A DNA stretch of 64,000 bases from Prochlorococcus sp. AG-459-B06 (GTDB lineage Bacteria > Cyanobacteriota > Cyanobacteriia > PCC-6307 > Cyanobiaceae). Under the pieces are notes generated by a model, which worked only from the letters and a program-made list of their open reading frames with translations, ran no database searches and was not told the origin of the DNA. The translations under genes and the position numbers were made by a program. The stretch is from the NCBI GenBank assembly GCA_003209475.1, contig QCQY01000002.1, positions 29,199-93,198 on the forward strand, read 5' to 3'. Positions 23,719-34,813 of this stretch are shown here, piece after piece (within the stretch, counting starts at the first letter, position 1; every line of letters begins with the position of its first letter).

Positions 23719-25794
23719 TCAGGAGTTGCCCTGATTCTTGGAAATGATAGCTTCAGCAACATTACGAGGAACTTCCTCATAATTTGCAAACTCCATTGAA
23801 AATATACCCCGACCTTGAGTCATTGATCGGAGTTGAGTGGCATAACCGAACATTTCGGCTAAGGGCACTTTGGCCTGTACCTTAGACAATCCATCATCAA
23901 CAGATTGTCCTTCTACTTGACCTCTTCTTGATGAGAGATCACCAATTACAGATCCAAGAAAGTCGTCAGGACTTTCGACCTCAACTTTCATCATAGGCTC
24001 TAAAAGGACAGGATTGCATTTTTTTACCCCGTCTTTAAAAGCCATGGAGCCTGCAATTTTGAAGGCCATTTCAGATGAGTCTACATCGTGGAATGAACCA
24101 TCGACTAGTGTTACTTTTACATCAATAAGTGGATAACCGGCAAGAACACCAGATTCACAGGTCTCTTTCATTCCATTAGATGCAGGACCAATATACTCTT
24201 TTGGTACAGATCCACCAACAATTTTATTTACAAATTCAAAACCTTTGCCAACTTCAGCAGGTTCCATTTCAATAATTACATGACCATATTGACCTTTACC
24301 TCCAGTCTGTCTTGCATATTTACCTTCACCTTTAGAACTAGACCTAATGGTTTCTCTATATGAGACCTGTGGAGCTCCTATATTTGCCTCAACTTTAAAT
24401 TCCCTTAACATTCTGTCAACAAGGATTTCTAAGTGCAACTCACCCATACCTGCAATAACAGTTTGATTTGTCTCAGAATCTGTACTTACCCTAAAGGTTG
24501 GATCCTCTTCAGACAAAGCAGTTAAGGCTTTTGATAATTTTTCCATATCGCCTTTAGTTTTTGGCTCAACAGCCACTGAGATAACTGGTTCAGGGATAAA
24601 CAATGTCTCCAAAACTATTGGATCTTCTGTGTTACACAAAGTGTCACCCGTTGTTGTATTTTTAAGACCTAATACAGCTCCTAAATCCCCAGCCCTTAAT
24701 TCATCAACCTCCTCTCTTTCATCAGCCTTAAGAATCACTAATCTAGAAATTCTCTCTTTAGCATCTTTAGTAGAATTCATTACATAACTTCCCTTTGAAA
24801 GTACACCAGAATACATTCTTACAAAAGTTAATTTACCATAGGGATCTGACATCACTTTGAAAGCTAATGCACTGAAAGGAGCATTATCATCTGAATGTCT
24901 AACATCTTCTTTACCACTTGGCAAAACACCTTGTATTGGTTTCACATCAATTGGAGCTGGCAAGTAATCAACTACAGCGTCTAATACAAGTTGGACACCT
25001 TTATTCTTAAAAGCTGAACCGCATAATACTGGAACCAATCCATGTTTTAAAACCCCTTCCCTGATACCTTTTTTAAGTTGTTCTTCAGATAATTCTCCTG
25101 TTTCGAGAAATATTTCTATTAACTCTTCATCATTTTCTGCAACACTTTCCATTAACTTCAATCTCCACTCAGCAGCTTCCTCCTCCATCTCAGATGGAAT
25201 TGGTGCTTCTTCAATATCAGTACCTAAATCGTTTTTGTAAAGATATGCTTTTTTGGCTACTAAATCAATAATGCCTGTGAGATCACCTTCAGCCCCAATA
25301 GGTAACTGAATAGGAAGTGCATTTGCCTTTAGTCGATCTTTAATTTGTTCATTAACCTTTAAAAAATCCGCACCAGTTCTATCCATTTTATTAACAAAAA
25401 CCATTCTTGGAACAGAGTATCTATCTGCTTGACGCCAAACCGTTTCGGATTGAGGCTGAACTCCACCAACTGCGCAAAATACAGCTATAACTCCATCTAA
25501 CACGCGCATTGATCTTTCAACTTCAATAGTAAAGTCAACGTGTCCAGGTGTATCAATAATATTAATTCTATGATCTTGCCAACTAGTAGATATTGCTGCA
25601 GCAGTAATAGTAATTCCTCTTTCTCTTTCTTGAGCCATCCAATCTGTTACAGCAGCACCATCATGAACCTCTCCTATTTTGTGAACTACACCTGAATAAA
25701 ACAAAATTCTTTCAGTTGTTGTTGTCTTACCTGCATCAATATGAGCGGCTATACCTATATTCCTTACTCGTTCTAGGGGAAAGTCGCGTGCCAA
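23719..25794 (-). CDS. fusA: Elongation factor G (probable TTG start at 25794)
   Basis: (M/L)[34 protein letters not shown]; the ORF-track upstream extension to 25848 is probably not translated. Confidence 0.97.
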   Translation of the reverse strand: MARDFPLERVRNIGIAAHIDAGKTTTTERILFYSGVVHKIGEVHDGAAVTDWMAQERERGITITAAAISTSWQDHRINIIDTPGHVDFTIEVERSMRVLDGVIAVFCAVGGVQPQSETVWRQADRYSVPRMVFVNKMDRTGADFLKVNEQIKDRLKANALPIQLPIGAEGDLTGIIDLVAKKAYLYKNDLGTDIEEAPIPSEMEEEAAEWRLKLMESVAENDEELIEIFLETGELSEEQLKKGIREGVLKHGLVPVLCGSAFKNKGVQLVLDAVVDYLPAPIDVKPIQGVLPSGKEDVRHSDDNAPFSALAFKVMSDPYGKLTFVRMYSGVLSKGSYVMNSTKDAKERISRLVILKADEREEVDELRAGDLGAVLGLKNTTTGDTLCNTEDPIVLETLFIPEPVISVAVEPKTKGDMEKLSKALTALSEEDPTFRVSTDSETNQTVIAGMGELHLEILVDRMLREFKVEANIGAPQVSYRETIRSSSKGEGKYARQTGGKGQYGHVIIEMEPAEVGKGFEFVNKIVGGSVPKEYIGPASNGMKETCESGVLAGYPLIDVKVTLVDGSFHDVDSSEMAFKIAGSMAFKDGVKKCNPVLLEPMMKVEVESPDDFLGSVIGDLSSRRGQVEGQSVDDGLSKVQAKVPLAEMFGYATQLRSMTQGRGIFSMEFANYEEVPRNVAEAIISKNQGNS

Positions 25795-25889
25795 TTTTAA
25801 AGCTCCAAATAAAATAATTTTGTTAAGTATAGTTCGCCTTAAAAGCAAACTTTAATAATAATAAACTACTTAAGTACCTTTTGATGAAA

Positions 25890-26360
25890 TTAATATCTGT
25901 AATGTGCAAAAGCTTTATTCGCTTCTGCCATTTTATGAGTATCTTCTCTTTTTTTAACGGCGCTACCAGTTTCATTTGCTGCATCCATCAACTCGCCAGC
26001 AAGTTTTTGGGACATGCTTTTTCCATTTCTTGCACGTGAGAATGTAACTAGCCATCTTAATGCCATAGCCGTACCCCTCTCTTGGCGAACTTCCATAGGT
26101 ACTTGATATGTTGCACCACCAACTCTTCTGGCTCGTACCTCGACAAGAGGAGTGGCATTTTTTACAGCTGTTTCAAATAATTCCACTGCATTTCCACCTG
26201 TTCTCTCGCTTATTAAAGAAAACGCATCAGACAATATTCTTTGAGCTGTAGATTTTTTGCCATGTTTCATCAATCGAGAAATCATCATTGAAGCAAGACG
26301 ACTATTAAATTGAGGATCAGGAAGAACTGGTCTTTTTACTGCTGCATTACGACGTGACAT
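25890..26360 (-). CDS. rpsG: 30S ribosomal protein S7
   Basis: [43 protein letters not shown]. Confidence 0.98.
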   Translation of the reverse strand: MSRRNAAVKRPVLPDPQFNSRLASMMISRLMKHGKKSTAQRILSDAFSLISERTGGNAVELFETAVKNATPLVEVRARRVGGATYQVPMEVRQERGTAMALRWLVTFSRARNGKSMSQKLAGELMDAANETGSAVKKREDTHKMAEANKAFAHYRY

Positions 26361-26385
26361 GTTTGAAAAAAGTGATGTTTACAAA

Positions 26386-26760
26386 TTAATCTTTTGGAGC
26401 TTTTGCTCCATATTTAGATCTGGATTGACGTCTATCTTTGACTCCAGCCGTATCTAAAGTTCCTCTTATTATATGATATCTAACTCCTGGCAAATCCTTT
26501 ACTCTTCCACCCCTAAGTAGTACTACAGAGTGTTCTTGTAAATTATGTCCAATCCCAGGAATATAAGCCGTTACCTCAAAACCAGAAGTTAATCTAACCC
26601 TTGCAACTTTTCTCAAAGCTGAATTAGGCTTCTTTGGTGTTGATGTATAGACTCTTGTACATACCCCTCTTCTCTCAGGGCAAGCTTTTAATGCAGGAGA
26701 TTTCGTTTTCTTTGTCAGACGTTTTCTTTCTGAACCTACTAATTGTGAGATGGTGGGCAT
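26386..26760 (-). CDS. rpsL: 30S ribosomal protein S12
   Basis: [44 protein letters not shown]. Confidence 0.99.
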   Translation of the reverse strand: MPTISQLVGSERKRLTKKTKSPALKACPERRGVCTRVYTSTPKKPNSALRKVARVRLTSGFEVTAYIPGIGHNLQEHSVVLLRGGRVKDLPGVRYHIIRGTLDTAGVKDRRQSRSKYGAKAPKD

Positions 26761-26955
26761 CTATTAAACTTAGAAAAAAATTAACATTTAACTATCATAA
26801 CCTTTTACGAGCACCAACTAAAAGTTTTAATGATAATTTTTTTAAAAATTCGTGAAATGGAAATTCTTTGGTAAATATTCATTATTTTGTGATTTATTTT
26901 CATATTTATTTTTATAATAGAAATACATAAATAACTAAAAAGAATTAAATAATCT

Positions 26956-29900
26956 ATGGGAGAGAGTATCAAAAGAATCGTTGAGCCATATCAAGATAGT
27001 TATTCCCCAAATGGAATAATAGGGGAGAAAGATGCCTGCGGGGTTGGCTTTATAGCAAATATTCATGGAATAGAAAGCAATTGGATACTAAAACAATCCT
27101 TGAAAGGCCTCAATTGCATGGAGCATAGAGGAGGTTGTGGAGGAGATAGTGACTCAGGCGATGGAGCAGGCATTTTATGTTCAATTCCATGGGGTTATTT
27201 AGATGAAGAATTGAAATTTATAAATAAGCAAAAATTGGACAGAGGTTTAGGTATGGTTTTTATGCCTAATAAAAAAGAGAAAATTGAAGAATGCAAAACA
27301 ATATGTGAGGAAGAAGCAGAAAAATTAAGCTTTAAAGAAACATCTTGGAGAACAGTCCCTGTAAATAACGAAATCTTAGGTCCTTTAGCCAAAGCGAATG
27401 TCCCATACATTAGTCAGTGGATTTTATACATAGATACAAAAGATAATCAGAATATTGAAAGGCTTTTGTTCCAGTTAAGGAAAAGAATTGAAAAAAAAAT
27501 AAGAGAAACCTTTAAAAACGATGTTGGGGATTGTGAATTTTATTTTGCCTCACTTAGTTCTCAAACAGTTGTTTACAAAGGTATGGTTAGGTCTGAAATA
27601 TTATCTGAATTCTATCAAGATCTAAAAAAAGAGAATTTTAAGGTCTCATTTTCCGTTTATCATAGGAGATTTAGTACAAATACTCTTCCAAAATGGCCAC
27701 TTGCCCAGCCCATGAGATTTTTAGGGCATAACGGGGAAATCAACACTCTTTTGGGAAATATTAATTGGGCTAAAGCTTCAGAAACACATATAGATGATTT
27801 TTGGGGAGAGCTATCTAATGAAATAAAGCCTATCGTAGATGTAAATAAAAGTGATTCATCAAATCTTGATGCAACCCTTGAAATTAATATTCGTTCAGGC
27901 CAACCAATAACTGATTCATTATTAAAACTTGTTCCTGAAGCATTTAGAGATCAACCAGACCTTAAACAGAGAGATGATATTAAGTCATTTTATGAGTATT
28001 CTGCGAGCATACAAGAAGCTTGGGACGGTCCTGCTCTACTCGTATTCGCAGATGGAAATTTTGTAGGAGCAACGCTTGATAGAAATGGTCTAAGACCAGC
28101 AAGATATTCAATAACAAATGATGGTTTTGTAATAATGGGTTCCGAAACAGGAGTAGTAGATCTTGAAGAGGAAAGAGTAATAGAAAAAGGTCGATTAGGA
28201 CCAGGACAAATGTTAGCAGTTGATTTTCATCAAAATAGAATTCTCAGAAATTGGGAGGTAAAATCTGAAGCAGCTCAAAGACATGATTATAGGAATCTTC
28301 TAAGTAATAGAACTATAAAAATTGAAAATAGTGAATGGTTTAAAGACTGCAAACTAAAAGACCTTGAGTTGTTGCAACAACAAACTGCCTACGGTTTTTC
28401 AGCAGAAGATAATGATCTTATCTTGGATTCAATGGCTTCATTAGCTAAAGAGCCAACCTATTGCATGGGAGACGATATCCCATTAGCAGTGCTTTCTTCA
28501 AAGCCACATATTTTATATGACTATTTCAAGCAAAGATTTGCGCAAGTTACAAATCCTCCTATTGACCCTCTGAGAGAAAAGCTAGTAATGAGTTTAGAGA
28601 TGCATCTTGGAACAAGATGTACTCCATTTGAGATTAAAGATCCTAAACCTTTTGTTCATTTACAAAGTCCAATTCTCAATGAGGAAGAACTCATTTCCAT
28701 TAAAAAATCAAAAATTAAATCTCAAACAATTTCAAGTTTATTTGATATTGAGGAAGGTATTCAAGGCCTAGAGAACCAATTAAAAGCAATTTGTAAACAG
28801 AGTGAGCTCTCTATAAAAGAAGGTTGCTCTTTAATAGTTATTTCTGATAAAGGAATTAATCCTAAAAAGACATTTATTCCTCCTTTACTTGCTGTTGGGG
28901 CAATTCATCATTATCTTCTAAAAAAAGAAATCAGGCTAAAAGCCTCTCTAATTGTTGAAACAGGTCAATGTTGGAGCACACATCACTTGGCTTGTTTGAT
29001 TGGTTATGGTGCAAGCGCAGTTTGCCCTTGGTTGACCTTCGAAGCAGGTAGACACTGGTTAAAACATCCAAAAACTCAAAAACTCATTGATAGCAAAAAA
29101 ATAAATCCATTATCAATAATTGATGTTCAAGAAAATATTAAAAAAGCTTTAGAAGACGGTCTTAGGAAAATTCTTTCGAAAATAGGCATCTCACTTTTAT
29201 CTAGTTACCATGGCGCACAAATTTTTGAAGCTGTAGGCCTTGGATCTGACTTAATAAAAGTTGCTTTTGATGGTACAACAAGCCGCATTGCCGGCATAAC
29301 ATTAAAAGAATTAACTAATGAAACAATTTCAATACATGCAAAAGCCTACCCAGAGATCGATTTAAAAAAATTAGAATTTTTAGGATTTGTACAATTTAGA
29401 AATAATGGAGAATATCATTCCAATAACCCTGAGATGTCCAAAGTTTTACATTCAGCTGTAAAACAAGGTCCTGGATACGATCATTTTGAAACTTACAAAA
29501 AACTCATTAGTAATAGACCGACAACATCTCTGAGAGATTTACTAACAATTAGTTCAAAAAGAAAAAGCATCCCATTAGATGAAGTTGAAAGTGTTGAATC
29601 AATTTGCAAAAGGTTCTGTACTGGAGGAATGAGTTTGGGTGCTTTATCAAGAGAAGCGCATGAAGTGTTAGCAGTTGCTATGAACAGAATTGGTGGCAAA
29701 AGTAATAGTGGAGAAGGGGGAGAAGATCCAGCTCGTTTTAATGTTTTAAATGATATCGATGAAAATACTCAATCAGCCACGTTACCATTTATTAAAGGTC
29801 TAGAAAATGGAGACACCGCGTGTTCAGCTATCAAACAAATAGCATCAGGTAGATTTGGAGTCACACCTGAATATCTAAGAAGTGGTAAACAACTCGAAAT

Positions 29901-31530
29901 TAAGATGGCTCAAGGTGCGAAACCTGGAGAAGGGGGACAATTGCCTGGTCCAAAAGTTGATTCTTACATCGCAAAACTAAGAAATAGTAAACCTGGAGTA
30001 GCTCTAATATCTCCTCCCCCGCATCATGATATTTATTCAATTGAAGATTTAGCTCAACTTATCCATGACTTACACCAAGTCCATCCAAAAGCGAAAGTGA
30101 GCGTTAAACTTGTTTCTGAAATTGGTATAGGCACTATTGCTGCTGGAGTAAGCAAAGCTAATGCAGATGTAATTCAAATTTCAGGCCATGACGGAGGTAC
30201 AGGAGCTTCGCCCCTAAGTTCTATTAAACATGCAGGTTTACCATGGGAATTAGGTGTTGCTGAGGTTCATAAATCTCTCTTAGAAAATAACTTACGTGAA
30301 AGAATAATTTTAAGAACTGATGGAGGACTTAAAACAGGCTGGGATGTAGTTATTGCAGCTTTACTAGGTGCTGAAGAATACGGTTTCGGTTCTGTAGCGA
30401 TGATTGCTGAAGGATGCATAATGGCTCGGGTTTGCCATACAAACAAGTGTCCTGTTGGAGTTGCTACTCAAAAAGAAGAGTTAAGAAAAAGATTTAAAGG
30501 TATTCCAGAAAATGTTGTCAATTTTTTCTTATATATTGCTGAAGAAGTAAGACAGATAATGAGTAGTATTGGAGTCTCTACTATGGAAGAACTGATTGGA
30601 AATCAAGAATTTCTTTCTGTAAGAAATATCAGTCTTCCAAAAACTTCTAATATCGATCTCTCTTCTTTAGTAAATAATGAACACCTAGACACTGATAGAT
30701 CATGGTTAAAACATTCAAAAAATGCTCATAGTAATGGTTCTGTATTAGAAGATGAGTTTTTGTCTGATACTGAATTTATAGATTCAATTAAAAACCACGA
30801 AAAATTAACTAAAGAAATTGAGATAAAAAATATAGATAGAAGTGTTTGTGCGAAAATATCAGGCGAAATCGCAGAACTTCATGGAAACACAGGCTTCAAT
30901 GGCGAACTTAACTTAAATTTCAAAGGCTATGCGGGACAAAGCTTTGGTGCCTTTTTATTAAAGGGAATGAATGTTCAATTAATCGGAGAAGCTAATGATT
31001 ATGTTTGTAAAGGAATGAATGGAGGAATACTCACAATAATTCCACCAAAAATAGATAAAATCTCCTCAGAACAAGTTATCCTAGGAAATACTTGCCTCTA
31101 TGGAGCAACAGGTGGAAAATTATTTGCTTTAGGAAAATCAGGAGAAAGATTTGCAGTAAGAAATAGTGGTGCTACAGCAGTAACAGAGGGAGCAGGAGAT
31201 CATTGTTGTGAATACATGACTGGTGGGAAAGTAGTTATTCTAGGTTCCACAGGAAGGAACATTGGTGCAGGCATGACTGGTGGAATAGCTTTCATAATCG
31301 ATGAGAATAATGATTTAAATAATAAAGTTAATAAGGAAATAGTAAGCATTCATAAAATAACTTCATCAAGGCAGGAAGATATTTTATTGGAAATTATTAG
31401 AGAATATCGAGCAAAAACAAATAGCTTAAAGGCCGCCAAAATAATTGAAAATTGGTCTCATTTCAAGAGTACTTTCAAATTAATTGTTCCCCCAAGTGAA
31501 GAAGAGATGCTTGGCATAAAGAAAATGTAA
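26956..31530 (+). CDS. glsF: Ferredoxin-dependent glutamate synthase (large subunit type)
   Basis: 1524 aa; mature N-term CGVGFIANIHG, GATase; QGAKPGEGGQLPG, ISGHDGGTGASP, CHTNKCPVGVATQ. Confidence 0.96.
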   Translation: MGESIKRIVEPYQDSYSPNGIIGEKDACGVGFIANIHGIESNWILKQSLKGLNCMEHRGGCGGDSDSGDGAGILCSIPWGYLDEELKFINKQKLDRGLGMVFMPNKKEKIEECKTICEEEAEKLSFKETSWRTVPVNNEILGPLAKANVPYISQWILYIDTKDNQNIERLLFQLRKRIEKKIRETFKNDVGDCEFYFASLSSQTVVYKGMVRSEILSEFYQDLKKENFKVSFSVYHRRFSTNTLPKWPLAQPMRFLGHNGEINTLLGNINWAKASETHIDDFWGELSNEIKPIVDVNKSDSSNLDATLEINIRSGQPITDSLLKLVPEAFRDQPDLKQRDDIKSFYEYSASIQEAWDGPALLVFADGNFVGATLDRNGLRPARYSITNDGFVIMGSETGVVDLEEERVIEKGRLGPGQMLAVDFHQNRILRNWEVKSEAAQRHDYRNLLSNRTIKIENSEWFKDCKLKDLELLQQQTAYGFSAEDNDLILDSMASLAKEPTYCMGDDIPLAVLSSKPHILYDYFKQRFAQVTNPPIDPLREKLVMSLEMHLGTRCTPFEIKDPKPFVHLQSPILNEEELISIKKSKIKSQTISSLFDIEEGIQGLENQLKAICKQSELSIKEGCSLIVISDKGINPKKTFIPPLLAVGAIHHYLLKKEIRLKASLIVETGQCWSTHHLACLIGYGASAVCPWLTFEAGRHWLKHPKTQKLIDSKKINPLSIIDVQENIKKALEDGLRKILSKIGISLLSSYHGAQIFEAVGLGSDLIKVAFDGTTSRIAGITLKELTNETISIHAKAYPEIDLKKLEFLGFVQFRNNGEYHSNNPEMSKVLHSAVKQGPGYDHFETYKKLISNRPTTSLRDLLTISSKRKSIPLDEVESVESICKRFCTGGMSLGALSREAHEVLAVAMNRIGGKSNSGEGGEDPARFNVLNDIDENTQSATLPFIKGLENGDTACSAIKQIASGRFGVTPEYLRSGKQLEIKMAQGAKPGEGGQLPGPKVDSYIAKLRNSKPGVALISPPPHHDIYSIEDLAQLIHDLHQVHPKAKVSVKLVSEIGIGTIAAGVSKANADVIQISGHDGGTGASPLSSIKHAGLPWELGVAEVHKSLLENNLRERIILRTDGGLKTGWDVVIAALLGAEEYGFGSVAMIAEGCIMARVCHTNKCPVGVATQKEELRKRFKGIPENVVNFFLYIAEEVRQIMSSIGVSTMEELIGNQEFLSVRNISLPKTSNIDLSSLVNNEHLDTDRSWLKHSKNAHSNGSVLEDEFLSDTEFIDSIKNHEKLTKEIEIKNIDRSVCAKISGEIAELHGNTGFNGELNLNFKGYAGQSFGAFLLKGMNVQLIGEANDYVCKGMNGGILTIIPPKIDKISSEQVILGNTCLYGATGGKLFALGKSGERFAVRNSGATAVTEGAGDHCCEYMTGGKVVILGSTGRNIGAGMTGGIAFIIDENNDLNNKVNKEIVSIHKITSSRQEDILLEIIREYRAKTNSLKAAKIIENWSHFKSTFKLIVPPSEEEMLGIKKM

Positions 31531-31824
31531 ATGCCTTTCTTTGTAAAAACTGAAATTCTAAAAAAAGAATACTTAATTAATAATTATTTAAAACGAAAAG
31601 TAATTAACCAACATAATGATTGGATAAAAAAATTAAAAAAAGAGGGAATAAATATAAAAAGTGGTTTTTTAATAGATGAGTTAAAGAGGCCAGGCGCCGG
31701 CGGATTACTAATTCTTGAAATAAATAATTACGAAAATGCACTAAAAATAATTAAGAATGATCCAATGATTAAAAATGATCTAGTTGAATGGAAATTAAAT
31801 GAATGGGTAGATTCAAATAAATGA
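31531..31824 (+). CDS. YCII-related domain protein
   Basis: 97 aa; HNDWIKKLKKEGINIKSGFLIDELKRPGAGGLLILEINNYENALKIIKNDP; ATG immediately follows glsF stop. Confidence 0.75.
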   Translation: MPFFVKTEILKKEYLINNYLKRKVINQHNDWIKKLKKEGINIKSGFLIDELKRPGAGGLLILEINNYENALKIIKNDPMIKNDLVEWKLNEWVDSNK

Positions 31825-31830
31825 AAATTA

Positions 31831-32724
31831 CTATCTTGGATACTTTTTCATAAGTTTTTGAATCTCTTCTGCATGGTAACTGCTTCTTGTTAAAGGAGAA
31901 CTGACTACTTGCATAAAATCCAAATTTTTTTCGCCGAAAACTTTAAAATAATTGAATTTTGAGGGACTTACAAATCTTTGAACAGGCAAATGATTAGGGC
32001 CAGGAGATAAATATTGACCAATAGTAACAATATCAACGAAATTACTTTTTAAATCCTCAAGAAGACTTAAGACCTCCTCATCTTTTTCTCCTAGACCAAG
32101 CATAAAGCCTGACTTTGTATAAACTTTGGGAGAATAGTCTCTGGTTCTTTTAAGTAACTCAAGAGTTCTCTCATATTTACCCTGAGGTCTTACTTTTTTA
32201 TATAGTGAAGGCACAGTCTCAATATTGTGGTTTAATACGTTCGGATTTGAATCAAGAACTTTTTCAAGCGCTTTCCAGTTACCACAAAGATCAGGTATTA
32301 AAAGTTCAATAGTAGTTTCAGGAGATTGTTTTCTTACTTGATAAACACATTCAAAAAATTGAGATGCGCCACCATCCTCAAGATCGTCTCTATTAACTGA
32401 TGTTATTACAACATGTTTAAGTTTCATTCTATAAACTGCTTCAGCTAAACGATATGGTTCTGTTGGATCTAATTCTCTTTTAGATCTATCAAAATCAATA
32501 TCACAATATGGACATGCCCTAGTACAGCCAGGTCCCATTATGAGGAAAGTTGCAGTTCCACTAGCAAAACATTCACCAATATTTGGACAACTTGCCTCTT
32601 GACATACAGTATTGAGATTTAAATCATTTAACAAATTTGCAGTATGCCCAATTCTCTCAACTTGAGGAGCTTTTACTCTTAACCAATGAGGTTTTGAAAT
32701 TAAACTATTAGGATTATTAGTCAA
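31831..32724 (-). CDS. lipA: Lipoyl synthase (TTG start)
   Basis: [23 protein letters not shown] radical SAM clusters; C-terminal RSSYHAEE. Confidence 0.97.
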   Translation of the reverse strand: MTNNPNSLISKPHWLRVKAPQVERIGHTANLLNDLNLNTVCQEASCPNIGECFASGTATFLIMGPGCTRACPYCDIDFDRSKRELDPTEPYRLAEAVYRMKLKHVVITSVNRDDLEDGGASQFFECVYQVRKQSPETTIELLIPDLCGNWKALEKVLDSNPNVLNHNIETVPSLYKKVRPQGKYERTLELLKRTRDYSPKVYTKSGFMLGLGEKDEEVLSLLEDLKSNFVDIVTIGQYLSPGPNHLPVQRFVSPSKFNYFKVFGEKNLDFMQVVSSPLTRSSYHAEEIQKLMKKYPR

Positions 32725-32727
32725 TTT

Positions 32728-32768
32728 AATTGTTTTTAGCCTGTAGTCTTATTTTACTAAAAACAATT
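32728..32768. promoter_or_regulatory. Perfect 12-bp inverted repeat directly upstream of lipA start
   Basis: AATTGTTTTTAG (32728-32739) / CTAAAAACAATT (32757-32768), 17-nt loop. Confidence 0.55.
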
Positions 32769-33067
32769 TGAATTAACTATTAATAATTTCAAAAATGAGG
32801 CCTATTCAATAGAAGTCTAAAATTACATTAATTTAAATAGTCCATCGATAATTTAATAAATCCTAATTCAAGTAAGTACTTAGAAATATATTTGTTCCAT
32901 CAACTAAAACTAAAACAGAATCTAGAACGTTATTTTTAATACAGATATCAGAACATATAAATTTATCTCTAGCTTAGCAAATATTCAACAATTTTGATAA
33001 TTTTTTGTTCTAAAAAGTGTTTTTTTTATAATTTATTGATACAGTAAAAAATATACGTAATAAAACA

Positions 33068-33691
33068 TTGACTTTTAAATTTAAAAGAAAACGTCTTTTA
33101 CTATCTGAAAAAAATAAAAGCTCTAAAACAATAGGTTATGCCAGAGCTGCTAATAATGAATATGAATACTTAGAAGAGCAAATAAAAATTTTAAAGGAAG
33201 AGGGTTGCAGTTTAGTTTTCTCTGAATTTATAAGTTTAGATGAAGAAATCAAACCCCAACTTAATAAAGCTATGAATTGCTTATCTAGAGGCGATTTATT
33301 TATATTAACTCATCTTGACCGAGCCTTTAAAAATAAAAAAGAATGTTTGAGGACAATAAATAAACTTATTAATAAGGATGTTAAATTGCGAACTTTGACT
33401 GGTTTTTTTGCTGCTAATGCATCCTCTAATGAAATTTCTTCAATTTTTAAGATTTTATATGAATTAGATAATTTAGAAGACAAAAGTTTAGGTGAAAGAA
33501 AAAAAGAACAACTTTTACGCAGAAAATTATCTGGAAATAATCTGGGAGGAAGGCCTAAAATAAGTCCTTTAAAAGAATCTTTAGTAATCAGATTGCGCAA
33601 TGAAGGATATTCATATCGATCAATCAGATCACAGACAGGAATTGCATTATCAACAATAAGGAGAGTGATTTTGGAAGGAGAATTAACATAA
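33068..33691 (+). CDS. Degenerate serine recombinase (resolvase N-terminal domain) with C-terminal HTH
   Basis: TIGYARAANNEYEYLEEQIKILKEEGC, GDLFILTHLDRAFKNKK, GGRPK, HTH EGYSYRSIRSQTGIALSTIRRVI; TTG start. Confidence 0.82.
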   Translation: MTFKFKRKRLLLSEKNKSSKTIGYARAANNEYEYLEEQIKILKEEGCSLVFSEFISLDEEIKPQLNKAMNCLSRGDLFILTHLDRAFKNKKECLRTINKLINKDVKLRTLTGFFAANASSNEISSIFKILYELDNLEDKSLGERKKEQLLRRKLSGNNLGGRPKISPLKESLVIRLRNEGYSYRSIRSQTGIALSTIRRVILEGELT

Positions 33692-33692
33692 A

Positions 33693-33905
33693 ATGAAGAG
33701 AAAAGAAATTGAAAATTTAATTAAAGAAAATTTCAAAGATACAGCGTTGCGTATTTATGAATTAGATAATGAAGATAGAAAATGTTTATTAGCTGAATAT
33801 AGAGAATGGATTATGAATGATTTAGATTTTGAAGAAATAATGATGTTACCTTATGAAGCATATACTGACAAATTAGATCCTAATTACTTAGACGATTTAA
33901 TTTAG
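33693..33905 (+). CDS. Small acidic hypothetical protein
   Basis: 70 aa ORF with its ATG 1 nt after the resolvase-like stop; rich in D/E. Confidence 0.65.
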   Translation: MKRKEIENLIKENFKDTALRIYELDNEDRKCLLAEYREWIMNDLDFEEIMMLPYEAYTDKLDPNYLDDLI

Positions 33906-33907
33906 TG

Positions 33908-34810
33908 CTAAATATTATATCTTTTATTAAATTCATATACTTCTTTTGATATTGATGGTAAGAAGGAAGTATCTTTGGAATATTTTTCTCCATCACAAAA
34001 AACTACTAATAAAGTATGTAGAGATTGACTATTAGTCCACCAAGCAGAATCATGTCTTACTTCAGACATTAAGCCTGCTTTACTCCAAAGATTAATGCTT
34101 TCTGGTAATCCTGCACCCAAAAAACCATCTATTTGATTAAGAGAATCGTTTTTAAGAACAAATTTATTTAAATTTCTTTTTAAAAAACTTCGTAAATTTA
34201 AATCATTTTTTTGATAATCAATATGAAGCATAATTTCCTCCAAAACCCGTGCAGCCGAATCAGAATTCATAGCGTTTCTATTTTCATTATTATGTCCATA
34301 AAATTCTTTTTCACGACCGAATGGTCCATCATCCCAAGTCTTCTGACAGCAATTTATGCCGCTCAATTCCTCCCAATGTAAATCATGTAGCCAATCGTTT
34401 ATTATAGTTCTTTGATATTTCCAATTTTCCCATAATTCACCTTCAATACAAGGTCCACTTGTTGTTCCAGTAAGTAAATCAATTAAAAAGCTTGTTGCAT
34501 TATTACTGGAAAAAGACAACATTTTCCTTACAGCATCAATAATTTCATCTGATAATAATAAACTTCCTTTTTTAATCCAATAATATGCAGCAAGGCCATA
34601 AACCAACTTGACTATGCTGGCAGGGTAAACCATTTTTTTATTATTAATACCAGTTCCAAAACCTTTAAATACACTTTTATTTTCACTTTTATAATTAATC
34701 CAAGTTATCGAAATATCTTCTCTTGAAAAATCTTTATTATAAGAGCATGCTCTCCCTAAAATATCATTTAAGGCTAAACCCATCTCTTTACTTAAATAGT
34801 AAAAGGACAT
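33908..34810 (-). CDS. Class A beta-lactamase-like serine hydrolase
   Basis: YPASIVKLVYGLAAYY (SxxK), SFSSNNATSFLIDLL (SxN), WSKAGL (KxG) motifs. Confidence 0.82.
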   Translation of the reverse strand: MSFYYLSKEMGLALNDILGRACSYNKDFSREDISITWINYKSENKSVFKGFGTGINNKKMVYPASIVKLVYGLAAYYWIKKGSLLLSDEIIDAVRKMLSFSSNNATSFLIDLLTGTTSGPCIEGELWENWKYQRTIINDWLHDLHWEELSGINCCQKTWDDGPFGREKEFYGHNNENRNAMNSDSAARVLEEIMLHIDYQKNDLNLRSFLKRNLNKFVLKNDSLNQIDGFLGAGLPESINLWSKAGLMSEVRHDSAWWTNSQSLHTLLVVFCDGEKYSKDTSFLPSISKEVYEFNKRYNI

Positions 34811-34813
34811 TGT

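Noticed and set aside
25795-25848. N-terminal extension of EF-G ([18 protein letters not shown])
   Set aside because: The canonical EF-G start is [16 protein letters not shown] at 25794 explains the ORF-caller picking an upstream ATG.
32769-33067. About 300-bp AT-rich gap searched for a small RNA gene
   Set aside because: Apart from the lipA-proximal hairpin I found no convincing stem, terminator or known ncRNA motif; ordinary promoter region is the simplest reading.
33908-34810. Beta-lactamase-like protein as an antibiotic-resistance gene
   Set aside because: Only fold-level motifs (SxxK, SxN, KxG) are present, with strong divergence; more likely a cell-wall or general serine hydrolase.
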